Shown: positions 16,519 to 24,729, counted from the first letter of the stretch. The stretch is DNA of 64,000 bases from Candidatus Tenderia electrophaga (GCA_001447805.1 CP013099.1:2737181-2801180); one strand, 5' to 3'. A program made the numbers and translations. The notes: generated by a model from the sequence alone, not told the origin.

Positions 16519-17922
16519 TTACATCCCGCCCACAAGCGAAAAGGCGATAGGCAGTCGAAACGATATCTGGACATCGGGGGCATCTTCGGTCAGGCCCGCC
16601 CCCAGGGCAATATTGAGATTACGAGTTTTACCGACACGATGAGACAAGCCCATTAACAGAGTCCCCACCTCAAGGCGATCCGAGCCGGGCAAGGTATCCC
16701 CGTTTTGCTTGGTGGCACCAACGGAATTGTGACTGTAGCCCAGGCTGAATGAGGCGCGCGGATTGATAGCGAAGGCCATGCCGAAGCTGATCCCCGTTGC
16801 ATCGCCAGGTTCGATTCGCCCGATGGACGGATTGATTTCACGACCGATGTTACGCAAATAGCTGATGCTGCCGTAAAACACCGCCGGGTCTGAAGGCACG
16901 CTGATACTCAGCCCCGGTTGCACACTCACAAAGCCCGTGCCCGTCGGCAGGGTGGTCTGCAGACCGGTATCGGGATCGACCTCAGTTTCAAACGGATCGC
17001 TGCCGGAACGCGACTTCACGCGCAGGCTACCCACATAATAGGGCCCGCTCCCCCTGCCCCGGTTAAACATGTAGTTGAGTGTCATCTCAACATCCCCCAG
17101 GCCGCTGCCGTCGGCCTGCGTCAGCGTATCCTCCTCCGCCGCCACCGCCAACGGTCGAGTGACCGTGGTGTCGTCGCGACGCACGTAGGGAATCTTGATA
17201 CCCACTTCCAAATGATTGGTGATGCCGTAGCGCAGCGCCAAGGCGGCCATCAGTGTATTTCGGTCCACCTCGCGCACATCGATGGCACCGATGGTAATGG
17301 CGGGGATGATAGTGAAGCCTTCCAGCGCCACGCGGGTCACGCTGGAGTAGGAATAATGCAAAGACGGTTCCACGATTAGGGTGCCCTTATGTGTCAGCAC
17401 ACCCTGACTCTCGATGACATCCACCGGTTGCAGGGGACGGTTGGGCCTGGGAGGTGGGGCCTGCCCCACCGGGCCCTGGTTATCCGGCTGGGAGGCGCTG
17501 CGCTGGTGACGGGGTTGCGACTGCGGCTGTGCGGCGGCGGGTGCACGGGGTTGCGCCTCTTCGTCATCGACCGGAGGCAGCGCCAAATCTTCCATCTGAA
17601 CCTTCAGCCCTTCGATCTTACGACGCTGCTGCTCCAACAATTCTTTCTGCTGGCGAATCAAACGCGCCTGTTCCTCCATGGCATCCCGTTGATCGGTCAG
17701 CCGTTCGGCCTGTTCCTTGAGCGTACGCGCCAGCTCCTTTTCCTGTTGTTCAAGCTGTTTGCGTTTTCCCGTAAGTGCCTCGATCTCCTTCTTGATCTCA
17801 CCCTGCTGCTGTTCGATGGACTCGACGCCGCCTTCACCGCCTTGTTGACCATAGACATTCCCGCCGGGGAGGACCATAACCAGAAATAACGAAACGCATA
17901 CGCAAGCGAAGGACTTAATCAA
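16519..17922 (-). CDS. fapF: FapF-like outer-membrane beta-barrel with N-terminal coiled coil
   Basis: 467 residues with TTG start (GGGGAT upstream; the overlapping ATG frame stops at once). It has a signal peptide (~1-25), a long coiled coil (~35-115, many Gln/Glu/Lys/Arg heptads such as QQKELLEQQRRKIEGL), a Pro/Gln-rich linker (~120-165) and a C-terminal beta-barrel domain ending in alternating strands with terminal hydrophobic residues. In Pseudomonas, FapF is a trimeric barrel with a helical plug that exports amyloid subunits; size and layout match. It is the last gene of the minus-strand amyloid cluster, after a 202-bp gap. Confidence 0.78.
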   Translation of the reverse strand: MIKSFACVCVSLFLVMVLPGGNVYGQQGGEGGVESIEQQQGEIKKEIEALTGKRKQLEQQEKELARTLKEQAERLTDQRDAMEEQARLIRQQKELLEQQRRKIEGLKVQMEDLALPPVDDEEAQPRAPAAAQPQSQPRHQRSASQPDNQGPVGQAPPPRPNRPLQPVDVIESQGVLTHKGTLIVEPSLHYSYSSVTRVALEGFTIIPAITIGAIDVREVDRNTLMAALALRYGITNHLEVGIKIPYVRRDDTTVTRPLAVAAEEDTLTQADGSGLGDVEMTLNYMFNRGRGSGPYYVGSLRVKSRSGSDPFETEVDPDTGLQTTLPTGTGFVSVQPGLSISVPSDPAVFYGSISYLRNIGREINPSIGRIEPGDATGISFGMAFAINPRASFSLGYSHNSVGATKQNGDTLPGSDRLEVGTLLMGLSHRVGKTRNLNIALGAGLTEDAPDVQISFRLPIAFSLVGGM

Positions 17923-18124
17923 TGCTCATCCCCACATTATTATAGTAGTTATATTCCCTGGCGGTGGGCTACAGATCCTCGGTTTACTTAGACCTCACGC
18001 CCCTTATTCCGACCAGAGATTTATCAGCGCAATCTTGGCGCTAGCGCACAACTCACCACATGGGTCGCCCGTATCGGGCGCCGCACCCGGACAACACCTG
18101 GTGGCTGCAATCCGCATGCAGCGA

Positions 18125-18547
18125 TCATTGCGCGCTGGCAAAACTTTGTTTATCGGACTCGCTTTCCAACGAGGCTCTGAGATCGTCGAGACGTCGATGC
18201 TGTTCAAGGTATCTTTCTTTTTGCCTGTCGAGCTGCTTTTCAGCTTCTTGAATGGCAATTCGCTGTGAGATCAACTTGTCTTCCTGCTCAGAAATCATTT
18301 GTGTCACTCTGTTTTCCAGGTCAAGCAGGGCGCGGCGCTGATCCATGAGCTTTTGCAAATCGCTTTCCAATCCCTGCTGCCGATCGACAATCTGAGTGCT
18401 GAGACTGGATATTTGTTGATTCAGGGACTGCAAGTCACTGGATGCGGGATTGTGCTCCCGGGGCGCGTCGCCTTCGGCGAGCACAGCATTTGCGCCGAGC
18501 GAAAACGCAACAGCGGAACACAAAACCATCAATTGTTTGACCTTCAT
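18125..18547 (-). CDS. Exported coiled-coil protein of the amyloid cluster
   Basis: 140 residues. Signal peptide with cleavage likely after ANAVLA (~23), then a mostly helical mature region (LNQQISSLSTQIVDRQQGLE, later LDRQKERYLEQHRRLDDL). ATG 18547 is preferred because GGGAGA lies 6-7 bp upstream; ATG 18553 touches the ribosome site. The role is not recognised. Its position between the FapE-like and FapF-like genes and its periplasmic coiled coil suggest a helper that contacts the FapF coiled-coil plug. The 202 bp before the FapF gene show AT-rich, promoter-like sequence but nothing definite. Confidence 0.7.
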   Translation of the reverse strand: MKVKQLMVLCSAVAFSLGANAVLAEGDAPREHNPASSDLQSLNQQISSLSTQIVDRQQGLESDLQKLMDQRRALLDLENRVTQMISEQEDKLISQRIAIQEAEKQLDRQKERYLEQHRRLDDLRASLESESDKQSFASAQ

Positions 18548-18578
18548 AATCATTCTCCCGGTAATGCCTTATTTATTG

Positions 18579-19133
18579 CTAACGAATGGAGCTCAGCGAA
18601 CGTGTAACTTCGAAATCCACCATCCTCCCCAAATCAGGAATCCTTAGATCCCTGAAATTCTTTACATCAATATCGAGACCGGTGATATGACCGATCTTCT
18701 GCCCATCAAGCGAATTTTGAATAATATTCAGCATTCCCGAGGCCTGCAGCGCGAACGCGCCCTGCCCGCCATTGATCTGCTGCATATAGGGCTCAAACTG
18801 CGGACCTACCTGTGCCGCCAATGCCTCGCGATTGATGTGAGAAAGGTTCATCGCAAAGGAGGACTGCAAGGTATCGTTGAGATATACCAAGCGCTCAATA
18901 CCCACATCGATTTCCAGCCCGTTGGAGGTGACAAACCCACCTCTCAATGTATCCAGCGTGTCATCGGACAAAACAGCGTACTCATGCAGACCACCGCCTG
19001 GAAGATTTTCGGCGGCGCGCGCAAGTCCAGAACACATCATCGTAAACATCAATAGAACAATCGCGCAAACGCATGGAAATTTCACGTTATCCAGGGCAAT
19101 GCATCCAGCAGCTTGTTGGGTGGCATTGTTCAC
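18579..19133 (-). CDS. Exported FapE-position protein with double-Gly leader-like motif
   Basis: 184 residues from GTG 19133, which is 1 bp after the FapD-like stop and has GGAGT upstream; a longer reading into the previous gene is rejected. An N-terminal hydrophobic stretch (VCAIVLLMFTMMCSGLARA) acts as signal peptide. Just after it comes VLSDDTLDTLRGGF, which looks like the L-x-x-E/D-L...GG leader recognised by C39 peptidases. The mature part has amphipathic beta stretches (GLEIDVGIERLVYLNDTL). By position it corresponds to FapE, which is found in Pseudomonas amyloid fibres; sequence identity is not obvious. Confidence 0.65.
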   Translation of the reverse strand: MNNATQQAAGCIALDNVKFPCVCAIVLLMFTMMCSGLARAAENLPGGGLHEYAVLSDDTLDTLRGGFVTSNGLEIDVGIERLVYLNDTLQSSFAMNLSHINREALAAQVGPQFEPYMQQINGGQGAFALQASGMLNIIQNSLDGQKIGHITGLDIDVKNFRDLRIPDLGRMVDFEVTRSLSSIR

Positions 19134-19134
19134 G

Positions 19135-19857
19135 CTAAAACTCCAAATGACTTGTATAGGGCGCCAGCACGGTGGACAAACCATCACGGCTGATAATCGA
19201 TTCAACCGGTGCCCTGGCAATGATTCCATAGCGATCTTGGATATGAAAATTGCGCTGCCCGACATTCTTATTGGTACGAATCAAAAACACGATCCCGTTC
19301 CACATGTCCTCAAACTCATCGCGCGCCAGGTAACGTGTCCCCTTGGCCGGGTCACCCACCAGCACATGAGTCTCGTCTACGCCCTTGATAACGATAAAGT
19401 GTTTATAGCCATCGTCATTGACCAGCACGATGGCCGGCACGCCGATCTTTTTCAGGGTTTCGAGCGGAAATCGAAAGCCATCTGACTCAAAACCTTCCGT
19501 CTCCAAAAACCGCTTGATATCCAGCAGGGAAAATCCGGCGCGCCGGATCAGTGCCTGATCGCCGGAGTTGTACATGAGGGTAAACGCTTCGGTTTCACTC
19601 ACTGGATATTCATAGTGATAAGTCAGCAGCGTGGCCACGGCAGCGGAGCCGCAACTAAAATCGTGCCGCTGTCGAACAGTGGTCAAAAAACGCGCCTCAG
19701 AAAACGCCGTCACCTTGACCACCACATCCGCGGGGCCGGCATCAAACTGCATAAATGCAGCCGCAGCCGCTGCGGGCAGGCCAATCAAGGCAAAAAGCGC
19801 GTAGTGTAATATTTTTCGACAAACGAGCGGCGACGCGTCATCGCGACGGCCGTTCAT
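19135..19857 (-). CDS. fapD: FapD-like C39-family peptidase domain protein
   Basis: 240 residues. After an N-terminal membrane anchor or signal (~11-32, ILHYALFALIGLPAAAAAAF) comes a C39 peptidase-like domain: Gln and Cys in RQRHDFSCGSAAVATLL (~70-85), His in GYKHFIVIKGVDETHVLVGD (~165) and the following Asp. This matches FapD, the periplasmic/inner-membrane peptidase-like component required for Fap amyloid export. ATG 19857 avoids overlap with the upstream gene; 19908 has no ribosome site. The next gene starts 1 bp after the stop, so the two are translationally coupled. Confidence 0.82.
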   Translation of the reverse strand: MNGRRDDASPLVCRKILHYALFALIGLPAAAAAAFMQFDAGPADVVVKVTAFSEARFLTTVRQRHDFSCGSAAVATLLTYHYEYPVSETEAFTLMYNSGDQALIRRAGFSLLDIKRFLETEGFESDGFRFPLETLKKIGVPAIVLVNDDGYKHFIVIKGVDETHVLVGDPAKGTRYLARDEFEDMWNGIVFLIRTNKNVGQRNFHIQDRYGIIARAPVESIISRDGLSTVLAPYTSHLEF

Positions 19858-19873
19858 CCTCGACGCAGCCCTG

Positions 19874-20227
19874 TTACTCACCCAGCTTGAGATTAACAAT
19901 GGTCGCATTTTGGATAATCACATGATTACCGGAATTCTGTATCACAGTGGCAAAGCCGCTGCTATCTGAAAACGCCCCGTGACTGATGGCGTTATTGCCG
20001 CTGGTGCTGGATTGGATGAAATTGTTGTTCAGATTGGCATCCAAATCCATGTCATTCAGCTGCAAAAAGCCGCCCCCTCCCCCCTGTCCCCGAGTAGACT
20101 CCAGCTCGGTCAGAGGCACAGCAGTGGCATGGGACAAAGGTTCGGCCAGCGTTTCATCGGCTATCAAGTCCGCCGAGCCACTCAAACACATCAACACCAG
20201 CAACGAGACACCATAGGGTCCGCGCAT
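19874..20227 (-). CDS. Small Fap-type amyloid or nucleator-like secreted protein, 117 aa
   Basis: 117 residues; signal peptide (~1-24), then VPLTELESTRGQGGGGG, a leader-like segment ending in a glycine run. The C-terminal half is Asn/Ser/Gln rich: NNNFIQSSTSGNNAISHGAF, then ATVIQNSGNHVIIQNATIVN. This half resembles the C-terminus of the large repetitive protein encoded upstream (N-G-x-F ... Q-N-x-G-H-N ... I-Q). By analogy with FapA/FapB it may be a nucleator or chaperone-like subunit. GGAGGTG precedes the ATG. Confidence 0.65.
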   Translation of the reverse strand: MRGPYGVSLLVLMCLSGSADLIADETLAEPLSHATAVPLTELESTRGQGGGGGFLQLNDMDLDANLNNNFIQSSTSGNNAISHGAFSDSSGFATVIQNSGNHVIIQNATIVNLKLGE

Positions 20228-20282
20228 TTCAACACCTCCTCAACAGCCAAACACGACAGCCGTCTCCACTTGTTTTGATGGT

Positions 20283-20309
20283 GCCGGCGGAGGGATCCCC
20301 TCCGCCGGC
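20283..20309 (-). terminator. Strong intercistronic hairpin (attenuator or RNA-processing element)
   Basis: Perfect 12-bp inverted repeat GCCGGCGGAGGG / CCCTCCGCCGGC with a 3-nt loop between the large amyloid gene and the 117-aa gene. No U-tract follows on the minus strand, so it may be a partial terminator or mRNA stabiliser that lets the fibre subunit be made in excess over downstream export proteins. Confidence 0.6.
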
Positions 20310-20354
20310 CACATCACAGCTTATCAAGTTTCAACCAACCGAAAACCAAAGTGG

Positions 20355-22115
20355 TTAGTTTGTGTTTCCGGCGCCGTTGACGTTTGCCTGAACGGTGAAG
20401 TTTTGCTGAATCAGGCTATTGTGACCGTTGTTTTGGGCCGACTGGTTGATGCCATTAGTATTGGCGAATGACCCATTATCAATGGTGTTGTTCACCCGAT
20501 AGGTATAGTCACCGTTACCCATATCAACGCTGTTACCGCTCACCGTGGCTGACAATTCACTTTGCGCCAAGGCGACATCCAGATCGATATCTCCGATGTT
20601 TATGCTGTTGTCGGAGTTATTGCTGTTATCGTTCTGTGAATCAGCCATATTAGTGCTGTTGTCGCTGCTATCGCTGTTCTGCGAATCGGCCAGGTTAGTA
20701 CTGTTGTTGCTGCTGTCTGAGTTGTCGCTATTGTTGCTGTTATCACTGTTATCGCTGTTGTCGTTCTGCGACTGAGCCAGGTTGGTGCTGTTGTTTGAGT
20801 TATCGCTGTTGTTGCTGTTATCACTATTGTTGCTGTTGTCGCTGTTATTGCTGCTGTCGCTGTTGTCGCTGTTGTCGTTCTGCGACTGAGCTAGGTTAGT
20901 ACTGTTATTTGAGTTATCGCTGTTATTGGAATTGTCACTGTTGTTGCTGTTGTCGCTACTGTCACTATTGTCGTTTTGTGACTGCGCCAGATTGGTGCTG
21001 TTGTTTGAATTGTCGCTATTGTTGCTGTTGTCACTGCTATCGCTATTGTCGTTCTGTGACTGAGCTAGATTGGTACTGCTGTTTGAGTTATCGCTGTTGT
21101 TACTGTTGTCGGCGTTTTGGGAGTCGGCAACGCTGGTGCTGTTGTCACTGTTATTACTGTTATCGCTGTTGTTGGTGTTGTCGGTGTTCTGAGAATCCGC
21201 CAGACTGGTGCTGTTGTCACTGTTGTTGCTGTTGTCGGCGTTTTGGGAGTCGGCAACGTTGGTGCTGTTATCGCTGCTATTGCTGTTATCGCTGTTGTTG
21301 TTCTGCGAATCCGCCAGGCTGGTGCTATTGTCGCTGTTGTTACTGTTGTCGGCGTTTTGGGAGTCGGCAACGTTGGTGCTGTTGTCACTGCTATTGCTGT
21401 TATCGCTGTTGTTGCTGTTATCACTGTTATTGGTGTTGTCGGTATTCTGCGAATCCGCCAGGCTGGTGCTGTTGTCACTGTTGTTGCTGTTATCGGCGTT
21501 TTGAGAATCGGCGACGCTGGTGCTGTTGTCGCTGTTGTTGGTATTGTCGGTATTCTGCGAATCCGCCAGGCTGGTGCTGTTGTCACTGTTGTTGCTGTTA
21601 TCGGCGTTTTGAGAATCGGCGACGCTGGTGCTGTTGTCGCTGTTGTTGGTATTGTCGGTATTCTGCGAATCCGCCAGGCTGGTGCTGTTGTCACTGTTGT
21701 TGCTGTTATCGGCGTTTTGAGAATCGGCGACGCTGGTGCTGTTGTCGCTGTTGTTGGTATTGTCGGTATTCTGCGAATCCGCCAGGCTGGTGCTGTTGTC
21801 ACTGTTGTTGCTGTTATCGGCGTTTTGAGAATCGGCGACGCTGGTGCTGTTGTCGCTGTTGTTGGTGTTGTCGGTATTCTGCGAATCCGCCAGGCTGTTA
21901 TCGCTATTATTGCTATTGTCGTTATTCGAATCCATTGCCGAGCTATCGGTTCCCACCGAGCTTGAATTCTCATTCGACGAAACGGCGCCGTTATCCGCCG
22001 TCGACTCGGCGATGGCGTTTGAACCGTCGCTGGTATTATTGGTCGGATTCGCCCAGGCTGAAGTGGACATTCCCAGTGCAAGCGCAATCGCAGTGGCTAA
22101 AAGGCTTTTATTCAT
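20355..22115 (-). CDS. Hyper-repetitive Asn/Ser/Asp-rich secreted protein, candidate Fap-type major amyloid subunit
   Basis: 586 residues from ATG 22115 (GGAGGA upstream); earlier in-frame codons give no signal peptide. The signal peptide is MNKSLLATAIALALGMSTSAWA. About 470 residues are then built almost only from Asn, Ser and Asp with short Thr/Val/Leu-Ala-Asp-Ser-Gln steps, including a 36-residue tandem repeat (blocks such as SDNSTSVADSQNADN). A non-repetitive C-terminal ~95 residues follow (INIGDIDLDVALAQSELSA ... NGINQSAQNNGHNSLIQQNF), which resemble FapB/FapC ends. It leads the minus-strand cluster with C39 peptidase and barrel genes, so I infer it is the fibre protein. Repeat composition is unlike the ordinary FapC linker, so the identity is tentative. 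Confidence 0.72.
   Translation of the reverse strand: MNKSLLATAIALALGMSTSAWANPTNNTSDGSNAIAESTADNGAVSSNENSSSVGTDSSAMDSNNDNSNNSDNSLADSQNTDNTNNSDNSTSVADSQNADNSNNSDNSTSLADSQNTDNTNNSDNSTSVADSQNADNSNNSDNSTSLADSQNTDNTNNSDNSTSVADSQNADNSNNSDNSTSLADSQNTDNTNNSDNSTSVADSQNADNSNNSDNSTSLADSQNTDNTNNSDNSNNSDNSNSSDNSTNVADSQNADNSNNSDNSTSLADSQNNNSDNSNSSDNSTNVADSQNADNSNNSDNSTSLADSQNTDNTNNSDNSNNSDNSTSVADSQNADNSNNSDNSNSSTNLAQSQNDNSDSSDNSNNSDNSNNSTNLAQSQNDNSDSSDNSNNSDNSNNSDNSNNSTNLAQSQNDNSDNSDSSNNSDNSNNSDNSNNSDNSNNSTNLAQSQNDNSDNSDNSNNSDNSDSSNNSTNLADSQNSDSSDNSTNMADSQNDNSNNSDNSINIGDIDLDVALAQSELSATVSGNSVDMGNGDYTYRVNNTIDNGSFANTNGINQSAQNNGHNSLIQQNFTVQANVNGAGNTN
21441..21880 (-). repeat. 108-bp tandem repeat inside the amyloid gene
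   Basis: A marker string beginning GGTATTCTGCGAATCC recurs at 21441, 21549, 21657, 21765 and 21873, a strict 108-bp period (36 codons) with near-identical copies. More diverged and shorter Asn/Ser/Asp repeats extend from about 20600 to 21950. Such arrays change copy number by slippage or recombination and are prone to assembly collapse. Confidence 0.92.
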
Positions 22116-22801
22116 CGTTTGGTTCCTCCATGTAATTATACTTAGAGTATTCTTATTATCACCAAACTCGGTTGTGTTCCGCCCAGGGCCGGTTCCGTTA
22201 TTGTGACTGGCCCTGTTCAGCAAAGTATGGTGAAGACACACTCATCATAGGGATGCTGAGGATACTGCTCGAAACCCCGAGCCCCCATACCATTTTGTTA
22301 TCTCGAACTACTGAACTGCTAGGAACTTCTAACTACGAACTGCTGAACTGCATAACTTCGACGAACGCAAAGTTTAGGCTGGCGACAAACCCCGCACATG
22401 CGCGAGTCCGTACCATTGATTGTCTATTTGCATTTTTTAGGCCAGAAAAAAATCTAACATCGAATCAGTATCTTGCTTTCGGCAGAGATTAGCAGCAACT
22501 AATAATTGTAAAAATACCCGACAATTTCAGTCATTCTGTGTGGCGATTGAGGCGCGCTCACAACACCTCAGGTCCGGCGTCGCAAAGCAAAGGCGATCAC
22601 AGTTTCAGCAAGCACCTCGTTTAGCCTCAATCCTTTTAATAGCTTCAACTACACTCGGCTACGCTGAATGAAATGGCGCGCAATGTTGATAAACCGCAAT
22701 GTATTCGTATGCGCGGGATGTAAGAATATAGTGAAGCCAGTGAGAATCTAGTATTAAGGTGTTCACACGTAACACGGATGGATTGAAGGGGGATTCAGGA
22801 C
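22116..22801. other. 686-bp non-coding region between divergent amyloid and trehalose operons
   Basis: No convincing gene. It is more AT-rich than its surroundings. It holds a direct repeat CGAACT-R-CTGAACTGC at 22304-22319 and 22336-22351 (32-bp offset, about three helical turns) and an inverted repeat GTGTT-N7-AACAC at 22759-22775, 27 bp before the DUF5752 start. A TATAAT on the minus strand at 22140-22135 is too close to the amyloid ATG to be a standard promoter. No FNR/FixK box was found, so both operons may answer to other regulators. Confidence 0.6.
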
Positions 22802-23494
22802 ATGTCTGAAGCCGGCACTGCCAAGCCGAGCAATACGCCCGCATCATTCGCCATCAAGGACTGCGCCCTGGTGGCCCTGGCGACGGGTAAAAAGGTCACA
22901 TTATTACGGGAGTTCCGCCGTGAATTGCAGGACATCGATGCGGCCAGCATCTATCACCACTTCTGGGGCGGGCTGCTACAGCCTCGTTTCGAGGAGCGTG
23001 AATACAATAACGACTTTGCCGCCTGGATGCAGCACGGCATCCACGACGCCGCACTGGCGGAGCGCCTGGCCGTGTTGGACCCCACCCGCGCCACCGATCT
23101 GGAGGCGCTGCGCTGCGAGGTTCTCGAACAGATCGATATTCGTCTGGAGGAAGTGGAATACTTATCCTGGAGCCGTGCCAGCCAGCCATTTGTGTTCATC
23201 TGTTCCCAGATCGTGGTATTCGATACCGGCCGACGCCTGCAACGGCCGCAGGAACTCGCCAAGATCGTGTCTCAACTCTCCACCAGCAGCATCTTTTACC
23301 ACTTCATCGATGCGCGCCGCCGCACCGAACATGGCCATGACGATTTCAGCGATTGGTTGACCCTGTTCGGTGAGCAGTACGGCCCCTTGAAGCAAGCGCT
23401 GCAGGCGGTGGATCCCTATTTCGGCAGCCTCAGCGAACTGCGCCGACAATTGATTTCCCTGTTACAAAGCCATTTCCCGGAGGTTCACGCATGA
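22802..23494 (+). CDS. DUF5752 family protein
   Basis: 230 residues, soluble, helical. Two similar halves: SFAIKDCALVALATGKKVTLLREFRREL ... IYHHFWGGLLQPRFEEREYNNDFAAW (~15-75) and FVFICSQIVVFDTGRRLQRPQELAKIVSQL ... IFYHFIDARRRTEHGHDDFSDW (~125-190), which suggests an internal duplication. DUF5752 proteins are typically encoded beside TreT-like glycosyltransferases; here the stop overlaps the TreT start (ATGA), implying coupled translation and a functional partnership. Activity unknown. Confidence 0.8.
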   Translation: MSEAGTAKPSNTPASFAIKDCALVALATGKKVTLLREFRRELQDIDAASIYHHFWGGLLQPRFEEREYNNDFAAWMQHGIHDAALAERLAVLDPTRATDLEALRCEVLEQIDIRLEEVEYLSWSRASQPFVFICSQIVVFDTGRRLQRPQELAKIVSQLSTSSIFYHFIDARRRTEHGHDDFSDWLTLFGEQYGPLKQALQAVDPYFGSLSELRRQLISLLQSHFPEVHA

Positions 23495-24729
23495 GCCTGT
23501 TGGAGGAATATGCCCGTGTCACCGGCCCGGATGTCATCGCCCAGCTGCAACAATTGACCCAGCCGCTGCAGGGCATGAAGCTGGTCCATGTCAGTTCCAC
23601 CCGCAGTGGCGGCGGGGTGGCCGAGATCCTCAATAAGATGGTGCCCTTGACCCGGGAACTGGGTATCGATACCCAATGGGAGGTCATCAGCGGCGATAGC
23701 GACTTCTTCGAATGTACCAAGGGCATGCACAACACCCTGCAGGGTAATCGCATCCCCTTGGGTGACCACCTGCTCCAGTCCTATGAGGCCACCAATGCGC
23801 ACAACGCCGAGCGTTTGCGTCCCACCCTGGAGGCGGCGGACTTCGTCTTTATCCACGACCCGCAACCGGCGGCGCTGCTCGGGCTGTGCCCCAATCGCAG
23901 GGGTAAATGGATCTGGCGCTGCCATATCGACGCCAGTCATCCCTATCGACCCGTATGGAAATATCTGCGCCAGTTCGTGGCACCTTATGACGCCAGTGTG
24001 TTTTCCCTGGCGGCCTTCGCCCAGGAGTTGCCCCATCCCCAGTACCTGATTCCGCCCAGCATCGATCCGCTGGCGGAAAAGAATATCGACCTGGATGAAG
24101 AGACCATCGCCGAGATCTGCGACCAATACCAGATCGACCGCCAACGCCCCTTGATCGTGCAGATTTCGCGGTTCGATCGATTCAAGGATCCGGTGGGGGT
24201 CATCCAGGCCTATCGCCTGGCCAAGCGCTATCTCCCCGGACTGCAATTGGTGCTCGCCGGCGGCGGTGCCGCCGATGATCCGGAAGGTGAAGTCGTCCTG
24301 GACGAAGTCAAGACGGCGGCCGCCTATGATGCCGATATTCATGTACTGCTGTTGCCGCCCGACGCCAACCTGGAGGTCAACGCGCTGCAGCGGGCCGCGG
24401 ACATCGTCGTGCAAAAATCCTTGCGCGAGGGCTTCGGCCTGACAGTCACCGAGGCCATGTGGAAGGGAAAACCTGTCATCGGCGGCGATGTGGGTGGCAT
24501 TCGCCTGCAGGTGGTGAACTACCACACCGGCTTTCTCGTCAACACGCCCGAGGGGGCAGCCCTGCGCATCCGCTATCTACTACACCAAAAGGAACGGCTG
24601 GAGGAGATGGGCGCCAAGGCCAAGGCCCTGGTGCGCGACAACTTTCTTATCACCCGCCATCTGCGCGAATATCTTACCCTGATGGTGGCATTATTGAATG
24701 AGGGACATGACCGCATCCAACTCGGGTAA
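23491..24729 (+). CDS. treT: Trehalose synthase TreT-like glycosyltransferase (GT4)
   Basis: 412 residues with two Rossmann domains of GT-B type. N-terminal STRSGGGVAEILNKMVPL is typical of TreT, which makes trehalose reversibly from an NDP-glucose and glucose. The C-terminal domain has ISRFDRFKDPVGVIQAY and the GT4 signature KSLREGFGLTVTEAMWKGKP with the two glutamates (~310-325). It would link ADP-glucose from GlgC in this locus to trehalose. It overlaps DUF5752 upstream and TreZ downstream. Confidence 0.85.
   Translation: MSLLEEYARVTGPDVIAQLQQLTQPLQGMKLVHVSSTRSGGGVAEILNKMVPLTRELGIDTQWEVISGDSDFFECTKGMHNTLQGNRIPLGDHLLQSYEATNAHNAERLRPTLEAADFVFIHDPQPAALLGLCPNRRGKWIWRCHIDASHPYRPVWKYLRQFVAPYDASVFSLAAFAQELPHPQYLIPPSIDPLAEKNIDLDEETIAEICDQYQIDRQRPLIVQISRFDRFKDPVGVIQAYRLAKRYLPGLQLVLAGGGAADDPEGEVVLDEVKTAAAYDADIHVLLLPPDANLEVNALQRAADIVVQKSLREGFGLTVTEAMWKGKPVIGGDVGGIRLQVVNYHTGFLVNTPEGAALRIRYLLHQKERLEEMGAKAKALVRDNFLITRHLREYLTLMVALLNEGHDRIQLG

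Noticed and set aside
21441-21880. CRISPR-like regular repeats
   Set aside because: The 108-bp period is continuous coding sequence with no unique spacers between short repeats.
20909-22135. Long open frames (408 and 340 codons) and others antisense to or in other frames of the repetitive amyloid gene
   Set aside because: They are by-products of a period-3 Asn/Ser/Asp repeat (giving Cys/Tyr or Thr/Ala runs), lack ribosome sites and normal composition, and the minus-strand frame has a proper signal peptide.
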